Assembly (NCBI GenBank): GCA_020631735.1
Contig: CM036170.1
Span: 69,889,737-69,953,736, forward strand
Source: Saccharum officinarum
Lineage: Eukaryota; Streptophyta; Magnoliopsida; Poales; Poaceae
DNA: 64,000 bases
Direction: 5' to 3'
The number at the start of each line of letters is the position of its first letter. Position 1 is the first letter of the stretch. Positions 11,197-20,606 of the stretch are shown here, in pieces. The notes beneath the pieces were generated by a model that was given only the letters and a program-made list of their open reading frames with translations, had not been told where the DNA came from and did not search any database. Both the position numbers and the translations under genes were made by a program.

Positions 11197-11394
11197 GCGG
11201 GCGGCTTGAGGACGGCTGACGGGGAGACGGAATTGTGGATCTGAATCGACAAATTTCAATATTTGACAGCAAGTCTCGCGAGATTTGACATTTAATTCGC
11301 ATGCCTTTTAAAATTTGACACGACTGCGAATGGTTTCGATTCTAAGGGATTTCACCTATTTTCTTTCTTTTTCTTTTCATGTAGTGTTTTTACC

Positions 11395-12685
11395 GAGAAA
11401 ATTGCTATTATAGGACGCGAAACACTGGGTTTCGCTATTATAGGACTCAAATCGTTGACTTCGCTAAAACAACTTTTGAAACATTAGCACTTTGTTATAC
11501 ATGATATTGTCTTTTTAATCTCTTTTCTCAACTAAAATATATGTATTTTGTCTTGATGTGACCGTATTGCCCTTTTAATCACTTTTCACGCACACGCACT
11601 GGACAGGCAGGCTGCTGCCGCCGCCGCCTGGGCAGGCTTGCTGGCTGGCTGTTGGGCAGGCTGGCTGGCTGGCTTCCTCCCGGGCTCGCTCGGTCGCCGG
11701 CTCCGGTGTTCCTCCCCGCTCCTCCCGAGTCGTCCGGCATCTTCTCCGGCGCCAGTGGTCACCTTGGCTGTAGGTTGTAGCAGAACATGGCGGCCAATTC
11801 GGACACCTCTACGTCCACTTCCTCCTCTCTCTACAGCGAACACTATATCTGAACTTCAACATAACAGTACCCATTTCAATCAAAATTGCCCAAAGAATTA
11901 CAGTACCGATCGAGGATAGAGCTAACTACACTCAGCAACCAAACTGAACGATGCTAGGAGTCCAAGTACAGAATCCGAACGTGACCACAATCGAGATAAG
12001 ACTGCACGACGGGAATCCAACTGTAGAATCCGATTTCCACTCCGACAACAGGTGAACAGGCGGTGACGATGTCACCTGCAGCCACTCCGCTCGCCCAGTT
12101 TGGGGCCATCCCAGTCCACCGCCGCTGCTTTCGTCGGCGATTGTCCAACCGCATCTCCGGGACGAGGGTCACGTGCACCATGCGCTCTTGGTGTGGTTGG
12201 ACGTGCTGACGAGGCGAGGGGTCCGTGGCCGCGTAGCGAGGCCGGTGGCGCACAATGGCACAGGCACTCCTCTAGTGCCCCTTCCCTTCTTGCGGCGAGG
12301 CCGAGCAGGTTGAGCTCGTCGGCCATGGGGCTCTTAGCCATGGCCAGCCGCCGTCGGGGGATGGCCAGCCGGCGGCAGTGGATCCCCGGGCTGGGGCTCA
12401 ATGTTGGGGTTCTGGGCGGCGAAGACGAACAGTCGGAATCGGAACGACGAAACAAAACGTAGGAAGGAAACGAAAGGATCGATCTCTTACGTGAATGAGG
12501 TAGAAGGGCAATACGGTCACACCAAGGCAAAATATATGTATTTTAGTTGAGAAAAGAGATTAAAAGTACCAAATGTCATGTATAACCAAGTATCAACGTT
12601 TCAAAGGTCATTTTAGCGAAGTCGACGTTTGAAGTCCTATAATAGCGAAGTCCATTGTTTCGCGTCCTATAATAACAATTTTCTC
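11395..12685. mobile_element. Inner Mutator-like element nested in the outer MULE's left TIR
   Basis: TIRs of about 190 bp start GAGAAAATTG(C/T)TATTATAGGAC on both ends. They share GTTGACTTCGCTAAAA-like text and the CCGTATTGCCCTT block. The flanks are GTTTTTACC (11386..11394) and GTTTTCACC (12686..12694), a 9-bp target duplication with one mismatch, as expected for Mutator transposition. The interior (11590-12490) is GC-rich with no transposase. A minus-strand frame containing MAKSPMADELNLLGLAARRE may be a captured fragment but is not identified. Confidence 0.85.
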
Positions 12686-12829
12686 GTTTTCACCTCTCCC
12701 CACCACCTGAAAGGACCAAAGTATCCCTAGCCTGATTAGACGTGCGTGGACGATAGCGTGAGCTGAAGCCTGAAGGCAACGTGTGGGCGTGCGCGCGCAC
12801 CGGGCAGAGGGTGGAGTTGATTGGTTTAC

Positions 12830-13103
12830 CTCGATGCGGAACTCGCGCTCACCCTGCCGCCAGTGGTCCAGCCGCAGCCGCAGCCGCAGCCGCTTGATGG
12901 CGGCAGCGGTGCCGTCGGTGAGCTGGTCGTGGCGCGCCGTAGGCGCCCCGCCCCACCATGTTGGATTCGCTGAACCCGTCCGTCGTGCGCTCCAGCTCCC
13001 GGCGGGTCACCACCAAGATGACGGCCACGGCGACGAGCAACACAAGGCTGATGGCCAGAGCCGAAACTGGAGGGCGGCGGCGCTGGATCCTGGCTGCTGC
13101 CAA
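12830..13103 (-). pseudogene. Receptor-like kinase fragment captured in the outer MULE
   Basis: The minus strand encodes a transmembrane helix (ALAISLVLLVAVAVILVV), a short juxtamembrane basic stretch, and the kinase start ELERTTDGFSESNMVGRGAYG, that is, the Gly-rich loop of plant receptor kinases. After a frame change it continues as GTAAAIKRLRL, containing the ATP-binding lysine, and then WRQGEREFRIE up to a GTAAAC donor after 12830. The rest of the kinase is absent. It is therefore a captured first-exon piece and cannot encode an active enzyme. Confidence 0.65.
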
Positions 13104-13460
13104 GCCCGTCGAGGCGGCGGAAGGTGGTCCGGGAAGGGAGGAGGAAGGCGGACGGGCGGAGGGGGGCTCCTCGGCGGCGGACGGGCGGTGGACGAGTGGT
13201 TGTGCGTCCGTCTCGCTCGCGAGGCGAGTCGCGACGGAAACAGAGAAAGAAATCGATGTCTGTATATTTGGCTAGGGGTACTTTGGTCCGTTCAAGTGGC
13301 TGGGAGAGGTGAAAACATTACAGAAAAAGGAAAAGGAGAGAAAATGGATGAAATCCTTTGAATCGAAGCAATTCGCAGTCCCAGTGTCAAAATTTAAAAG
13401 GTGGACGAATTGAGGGTCAAATCTTGTGAGGCTTACGAACTAGATGTCAAATACTGAATC

Positions 13461-14304
13461 TGAATCTGGGAGGAACGAAGGAGGTGGCGGCAATACTTCG
13501 GGAGGGAAAGCGCAACACAAAGGAAGCGCAACAGTTGTCGCGGGCAAGGGCACGCGTTCCATATATCAGATAACGTATCAGGCCCATAGTTAACCAAATA
13601 ACACTTAATCAAATGCGTTAGATCTAAGGTGGGTAAGATGTTTTTGGGTGACAGGTATTTTCCAATTTCTTCGCTCCTTTATAGCATAGAATAGAATAGA
13701 TATAGTTGTGTAATTATGTTTTCAATGTTCAATATCTTACAACCTTTCCATTTGTAATCAGCATGTGTAAACATCTAAGTTGTTTTTAACTTTCATCTGT
13801 TAAGTTTGACGCATAAAGCCTTGGGATGCACTGAATATATAAAAATCACACAACTATTCACCTCCATATGTGTTCTGCAGCTTAACAATCGGTTCTATTG
13901 TCTTCCTCAGTTCCTCTACTATATTCTTGTGAGGGTGAGGGTGAGGGGCTGTTATTGTGCATACACGGAGTACAAGATACTGTCATCTTCATGCATTAAA
14001 ACACCAGCTATCACTGTTTGTTTGTGGCTGATAAATGAGGATACACAGCAGCATTAATCACTAGCAGATCCCAGTGGCTGCACCTACCGCTTAGCAGCAA
14101 TAGCAGCGATGGTGGAAATGCAGCAAGAATCAATATGTGTGGTAAACCACCATCTCCCTCGGCTCGAGCACAGCAAGCATCCAGTCACAACTGCCAAGCC
14201 ACAAGCAACCCCTACCTCAATAGACAGAACATCCCAGTTCTCTGAATCATTATCAACATCATCTCTAGTGCTTGATTCAGGCCTGTCGCACCCATGAGAA
14301 AGTG
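13461..14304. other. Intergenic sequence with a possible terminal exon
   Basis: AT-rich DNA. A plus-strand frame at 14109..14297 (ending SSLVLDSGLSHP and a stop) has a protein-like composition and could be a last exon or a remnant. No partner exon was found and no family recognised. The stretch was originally continuous with 16189..16417 and 36635 onward, before the LTR elements inserted. Confidence 0.3.
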
Positions 14305-14309
14305 GACTC

Positions 14310-16183
14310 TGAAAGCTCTATGTTTGGTGTTGGTAATTAGTGACAATGCCTAAGTACTAATCACAAATGCTTAAGTGTGATAGCAAAAGGTGATTGGTAC
14401 AACTCCAAGTTGATGGCAAGGATACATGGTGATCATGATCATATGATGCCACAATTAGAGAAGAAATGGTGGATTGGTGCAATCCTATGGAGCTCAAGGC
14501 AAAGGTATTTTACTAGGGTTTGCTTTTGGTGATCAAGACACCTAGTAGGGTGTGATCACGTTTAGGTTTAGTAGCCATACTATGAAGAGGGGAAATGGCG
14601 TATCAATTCATGTCCCGCATGTGCCTCTAGGTGACATTTCATTGAGCATATGCATTTGGATAGAGCGCATTCTCTTCGCCCTACGTTCTTAACTTGAAAA
14701 TGAGCTAAAACATGTGCTTTAGTGATACACATACTTGGTCTAGCTCATAAGTGAAATGGTGAAACAAGTGGAGCAACAAAATCTCGAATTTTGCTCAAGT
14801 TGCGAGCGTCAGACGCTGGACCCGGGAGCGACAGACGCTGCCCAGGGCGTCTGTCGGCTTACCCTAGCTGCGGCTCTCAGCGCGCGCGCGTCAGACGCGG
14901 GGACGCCGTTGCATTAGACGCTTGTGGAACTACTGTTCCTGCGTCTGTCGTATGGAGGTTTTCAGCGCACGGTGACACGGTGGCGACAGACGCTGAGCAG
15001 CGTCTGACGGCCAAGCAAGGGACGCGTCTATCGGGGCAAAACGCGATTTTGCGCTCTCTGTGCTGCGTCTGTCGGTCCGACAGACTCTAAGGAAAATCAC
15101 GTTGTACGCGTCTATTGAATTGGGCGCGAGACCGTTGGATTTCAAACGTTCGGTACACGTGGCACTCGGGCATGCGTCAGACGTCGAGGCCGCGTCTGTC
15201 GCTAAAGCGACGAGCACGATTCCAGCCCAACGGCTCTTTTCGAAGGGCTACGTCTATAAATACTTGGTGGCCGGCTCTTGGCTCTCTCTCTCTCTTGGAC
15301 TTTTGACATTCTTGTGAGCACATTGAGCTGAGCCAAAGCATCCCCTCTCATCCCAACTCATCTCATTTGCATTCGATTGCGATCTTTGAGTGAGATTGAG
15401 TGATTCAAGTGCATCGATCATTGATTTGCATCTAGAGGCACTTGGGGATTGATTTGTTGCGGTGTTTCTTGTTACTCTTGGTGGTTGCCGCCACCTAGAT
15501 GGCTTGGAGCAGCTTGGAGGAGGTCCGGCACGTGTTGGTGATTGTTCGTGGCCGGCTCCGGTGATTGTCTTGTGAGGGGTTCTTGTGGTTCCTCGGCGGA
15601 GTGCCGAATTCCAACTCTAGTGGATTGCTCGTGTCATTGCAACCTCTTGCCATTTGGTAGGTTCTTGTGGCGCCTTTTGAGAGGCTCGGTGTGTGACCGA
15701 TTAGCCACCGAACCACGTGGTTGAAGAGGGATACAATGGGGACTAGCGTGCCGGCAAGCACGTGAACCTTGGGATAAATCTTTGTCTCATCACTTCTACT
15801 TTGTGATTGATTGATCCTGGTGTTCGGTTATCTTGGAATTTATTGATCATCATTCTTGGTTGGCTCAATTCATCGCTCCTCGGTGAAACTCCTCTAACTC
15901 ACACTTGCATTGCTTTCATAGTTGTATCTTGCTAGTTTGTTTAGTGTAGAGTAGCTCTTTGCTTTGGTAGCTTGCTAGCTCTAGTTGTTTTTCTTCTTAC
16001 GGTTTGACTTATGCGGTTGAGTGAAATATATTAGAATTATCATTTGGATAGGTGGCTTGCAACACCCCATAGGCCAGGCAAAACTCGCTTCTCGCTATTT
16101 GTTATATTGATAAACTTATTTAGCATACTTTATAGGAATTTTTATTAGGCTATTCACCCCCCTCTAGCCATCAAGACCTTTCA
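14310..16183 (+). mobile_element. Solo LTR, 1,874 bp, TSD GACTC
   Basis: The sequence begins TGAAAG and ends CTTTCA. It is flanked by GACTC at 14305..14309 and 16184..16188, a perfect 5-bp target duplication. No coding region and no second LTR is present, so this is a solo LTR left by recombination. A TATA-like TATAAATA sits at 15255..15262. The segment 14806..15202 upstream of it is packed with repeats of GCGTCTGTCG or its complement. The strand is inferred from the TATA orientation. The superfamily is uncertain; the 3' end (TATTCACCCCCCTCTAGCC) is of a type common in grass LTR elements. Confidence 0.9.
15255..15262 (+). promoter_or_regulatory. TATA-like box of the solo LTR promoter
   Basis: TATAAATA in a GC-rich context (CGTCTATAAATACTTGG), about 50 bp downstream of the last repeated GCGTCTGTCGC motif and followed by a CTCTCTCTCT stretch. 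The position within the LTR fits a U3/R promoter. Confidence 0.55.
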
Positions 16184-16536
16184 GACTCCCACACAATCCG
16201 TCGTTCCCCACATAGGATGTGTTCGGGAAAGTCAAGAACTGAAGGAATTGACCCGGATAAATGGTTGTAAGGGCTTCCCAACGCTATTTTTTTACTAGTA
16301 TCTTTAAGGGTCATATATGATCGGATAAAAAGATTAGGTACTTTATATTTGTCATAGTGGCTTACAGAAGCTACATATACTTGGAGAGAGAAGGTGGTCC
16401 ATGCTAAAAAAGAAGAGGGAGATGTAACAGAACCGACCAATTATACGACATTAAGTAAGAAAATCATCCACCGAGCAGACGATTTAGCAAACTTAAGCCC
16501 GTATAACCTGGTAGTCCGTGAAATCACGATGGATTT

Positions 16537-17709
16537 TGTCGGTGTTCGGACCCGAGGGGGTCCTAAACCAACGAGTAAATGTTGCGTGTCTCTTTCCTGG
16601 ATGGTGATGCAAGGAGAACACACGGGGGTTTATCCTGGTTCGGGCAAAAGAAGGCCCTATGTCCAGCGGGGGGGAGAAGTTTGTATTTCCTTGCACCGAA
16701 GTGCTCGTGTAGGGGTTACAAGCATGCGAGAGAGGGCGTCGAGCCCAAGTCTCAAAGAGAGGAAAAAGAGGACAGGGTGATTGCTTGAGATATCGATCTC
16801 TATCTTGCGTCTTGCCTGTTGTCTCTTGTTTTTCTTCCTTGTTCCTCCCCGTTGTAGAACCCTGGCCTGCCCTTTTATAGGGTGAGAGGAGGCCAAGACG
16901 ACGGGGAGCCTTGAGGTGATGTTTTATCGATTCCTGTTGAGCTGACCGTAGCGACGTGCTCTGGGAATGGCCGGCCATCCCTGGACACCATGGCGTCGTG
17001 GGAGACGAGACGGCGAAATGACCCGGAGCACCGTGCCACACCGTCCTTCCCTTGCCGTTGAACTGTGTCGAGCGTCGAGGTTGGGTCGAGGCCGGGTCGA
17101 GACCAGATGGATAAGGCCGAATCCCCAAGATTGCGGAGAACGGGCCTTGTCTTATCCTCCCTCGAGGGTGATCGATGATAAACAGTGCGCGGTAAGGTGG
17201 GTACAGTGACGATTTTCACCTCCCATCATGGGATGGGTGGTAAAACAGTGAGATCTGACACGGGCATTGTTCCTACGTCGATCCTGGTCGCAGCCATGCC
17301 GGTAGGTGGTAGTAGGTAACCGCATTAAATGCTATGGCTTTTGTCCTAGGGTAGGTAAAGAGAAGGAGTCGAGGCACTCGTCCCGGGCTCACGCGAGTCG
17401 GAGTTTTTCCCAGTGGGCGGACGAGCCTCGCGCGGGTCAGAGTTTTTCCCAGTGGGCGGACGAGCCTCGCGCGGGTCGGAGCGCCGTCGAGGTACCTTGC
17501 TGTACGGGATGGGGCACGGTCGAGGTGCCCCGTCGAGCGGGCCTCGTACGAGTCGGAGCCGAAGCGCGGCCGAGGCGCCCCGTAGAGCGGGCCTCGTACG
17601 AGGCGGACTGGATACGCGGTCGAGGCGGGCTGCCTTTTATTGCGGTTTCAGTCGTTTTAGTTTTTTATTAGCGATGGATGTGGGTACCCCCGTACTGTTG
17701 GTACCGACA
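16537..17709 (-). repeat. 3' LTR of the Tat element
   Basis: 1,173 bp, TGTCGGTGTTCGG...GGTACCGACA. It is nearly identical to the other LTR. Internal duplicated phrase: GTTTTTCCCAGTGGGCGGAC occurs twice in a row near 17403 and 17445. Confidence 0.95.
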
Positions 17710-17710
17710 G

Positions 17711-17730
17711 TAGCCCCCGAGGCCTCGGTG
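17711..17730 (-). promoter_or_regulatory. Probable polypurine tract of the Tat element
   Basis: On the minus strand the bases just before the 3' LTR read CACCGAGGCCTCGGGGGCTA, then C, then TGTCGG. The G-rich run next to the LTR is the expected place for plus-strand priming. It is not a pure purine run, which is usual for this lineage. Confidence 0.55.
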
Positions 17731-17785
17731 GAGTGTTGAGACTCCTCCGAGGTCTTGTATTCGTTTTATTAGGGAATGATTCATT

Positions 17786-20200
17786 GCGGTCAAGCCCCCG
17801 AGCCTCGCGCGCACGAGGTCGATCAGAGTCCTGGCCGTCTTTTGCTATGCGACCCTCACGCTCCTCCTTCAGGAAGGAGGGGGAGGGGTGGTGAACGTCG
17901 TACTACCCCTGTTTGGGTGAGTTCCGATGATCTCCGGCGAGCTGCTAGCGGGGGAATTCGAGTGAGAGCCCGTGCCCCAATCGTTAGGGGTCGGCTAGTG
18001 GCTCAGAGGCGCTCTCAAAGATGCCAAGAAGTGGTCGTGTGGATCTCGATTCCCTGTGACAGGATTCGAGGGCTCGGTGCCTCCCTTGAGGGGATTCCAA
18101 CGTCGACCTCCTCCTTTGGCCTCGAATACGTCCTAGGGTGCCTTGAGAGCGTGGCTCGAGCCCTAGCCATGTACGGGCGCACCCTTGGTCGTCCCTAACT
18201 CTGTTACTCGAGGGCAGTTGTCGAACCCTGGTCGAGGGCCAGCTTTCGATCCCTCAAGGTTTAGGTTTCTGTGGTCGAGCCCCCGAGCCTCGCGCGCGCG
18301 AGGTCGATCAGAGTCCGGACCGTCTTTTACTGTTCGTCCCTCACGCTCCTTTTCTGAAAAAAGGAGGAGGGGTGGAGAACGTCGTACTACCCTCGTTTGG
18401 GCGAGTTCCGACGGCCTCCGGTGAGCTGCTAATGGGGGAATTCGAGTGAGAGCCCGTGCCCCAGTCGTTAGGGGTCGGCTAGTGGCCCGGAGGCGCTCTC
18501 AAGATGCCAAGAAGTGGTCGTGTGGATCTCGATTCCCTGCGATAGGATTCGAGGGCTCGGTGCCTCCCCCGAGGGGATTCCTACGTCGACCTCCTCCTTT
18601 GGCCTCGAATACGTCCTGGGGTGCCTCGAGAGCGTGGCTCGAGCCCTGGCCATGTACGGGCGCACCCTTGGTCGTCCCTAACTCTGTTACTCGAGGGCAG
18701 CTGTCGAACCCTGGTCGAGGGCCAGCTTTCGATCCCTCAAGGTTTAGGTTTCTGCGGTCGAGCCCCCGAGCCTCGCGCGCGCGAGGTCGATCAGAGTCCG
18801 GACCGTCTTTTACTGTTCGTCCCTCACGCTCCTTTTCCGAAAAAAGGAGGAGGGGTGGAGAACGTCGTACTACCCTCGTTTGGGTGAGTTCCGACGGCCT
18901 CCGGTGAGCTGCTAATGGGGGAATTCGAGTGAGAGCCCGTGCCCCAGTCGTTAGGGGTCGGCTAGTGGCCCGGAGGCGCTCTCAAGATGCCAAGAAGTGG
19001 TCGTGTGGATCTCGATTCCCTGCGACAGGATTCGAGGGCTCGGTGCCTCCCCCGAGGGGATTCCTACGTCGACCTCCTCCTTTGGCCTCGAATACGTCCT
19101 GGGGTGCCTCGAGAGCGTGGCTCGAGCCCTGGCCATGTACGGGCGCACCCTTGGTCGTCCCTAACTCTGTTACTCGAGGGCAGCTGTCGAACCCTGGTCG
19201 AGGGCCAGCTTTCGATCCCTCAAGGTTTAGGTTTCTGCGGTCGAGCCCCCGAGCCTCGCGCATGCGAGGTCGATCAGAGTCTGGACCGTCTTTTACTGTT
19301 CGTCCCTCACGCTCCTTTTCTAAAAAAGGAGGAGGGGTGGAGAACGTCGTACTACCCTCGTTTGGGCGAGTTCCGACGGCCTCCGGTGAGCTGCTAACGG
19401 GGGAATTCGAGTGAGAGCCCGTGCCCCAGTCGTTAGGGGTCGGCTAGTGGCCCGGAGGCGCTCTCAAAGATGCCAAGAAGTGGTCGTGTGGATCTCGATT
19501 CCCTGCGACAGGATTCGAGGGCTCGGTGCCTCCCCCGAGGGGATTCCTACGTCAACCTCCTCCTTTGGCCTCGAATACGTCCTGGGGTGCCTCGAGAGCG
19601 TGGCTCGAGCCCTGGCCATGTACGGGCGCACCCTTGGTCGTCCCTAACTCTGTTACTCGAGGGCAGCTGTCGAACCCTGGTCGAGGGCCAGCTTTCGATC
19701 CCTCAAGGTTTAGGTTTCTGCGGTCGAGCCCCCGAGCCTCGCGCGCGCGAGGTCGATCAGAGTCCGGACCGTCTTTTACTGTTCGTCCCTCACGCTCCTT
19801 TTCTGAAAAAAGGAGGAGGGGTGGAGAACGTCGTACTACCCTCGTTTGGGCGAGTTTCGACGGCCTCCGGTGAGCTGCTAACGGGGGAATTCGAGTGAGA
19901 GCCCGTGCCCTAGTCGTTAGGGGTCGGCTAGTGGCCCGGAGGCGCTCTCAAAGATGCCAAGAAGTGGTCGTGTGGATCTCGATTCCCTGCGATAGGATTC
20001 GAGGGCTCGGTGCCTCCCCCGAGGGGATTCCTATGTCGACCTCCTCCTTTGGCCTCGAATACGTCCTGGGGTGCCTCGAGAGCGTGGCTCGAGCCCTGGC
20101 CATGTACGGGCGCACCCTTGGTCGTCCCTAACTCTGTTGCTCGAGGGCAGCTATCGAACCCTGGTCGAGGGCCAGCTTCCGCTCCCTCGAGGCTCATACC
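17786..20200. repeat. Tandem array, five copies of a ~483-bp unit, inside the Tat element
   Basis: Units start at about 17786, 18271, 18754, 19237 and 19720 with (G)CGGTC(A/G)AGCCCCCGAGCC. Spacings are 485, 483, 483 and 483. Each contains TTGGCCTCGAATACGTCCT and CATGTACGGGCGCACCCTTG. Copies 2-5 are near identical; copy 1 is more diverged. The last copy diverges near 20170. The many ORFs here repeat with the array and are not genes. The array lies between the antisense ORF and the 3' LTR, where Tat elements often carry subrepeats. Confidence 0.95.
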
Positions 20201-20606
20201 GGGCTCGGGGCCCGTTTCCCAGGTATCTGGGAATATCCGTCCGCGGATCCCTCCCTCGCCCGTTAGCCGGGTGCGTCTTTTTAGGTGGGGAGGCGAGATC
20301 GGCGCGGTAGTGGGCGACGTGGCGTATGGTTACGAAGTGGGGGACAGCCACGTGCCCAACTCCTGCGAGATGTAAGGAAACGGTTAGGTGGGCGCATTTA
20401 ATGCGGGAAACTGTTCCTACCTTTTCGCGCGGCCGTTGGGCTTCCGCCTAGGCATATAAAATCAAGGCCTAGGGGTCTGCGTTCCCCACCGGTTCCTTGC
20501 GCTCCTGCAATCTTCTGCCTCAGACAACCCTTGCCTTATTGCGCTCTCCGCCCGCATTGCTGCCGCCACCGCATTCTCTTCGTCCACCCCCCTTCCGACA
20601 GCACCG

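Larger units (their letters stand above)
11259..13460. mobile_element. Outer Pack-MULE-like element with long TIRs, carrying a kinase fragment
   Basis: The left repeat (11259..11394, resuming at 12695..12732) is the inverted match of 13270..13455. Landmarks in both arms are ATTTGAC, TTTTAAA(A/T)TTTTGACAC, ACTGCGAAT, a TTTCACC or TTTCATCC block, and ACC(T)CTCCC...GGACCAAAGTA.CCCTAGCC. The left arm is interrupted by a second element at 11395..12685. Outer limits are approximate, and no target duplication was resolved. Confidence 0.7.

Noticed and set aside
17786..20200. CRISPR-like or satellite centromere array
   Set aside because: The units are 483 bp with no unique spacers, and the array is contained within one retrotransposon.
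17776..20375. Many repeated ORFs of 60-160 codons on both strands
   Set aside because: They recur at 483-bp steps because the DNA is a tandem array. None has a domain and each is an array artefact.
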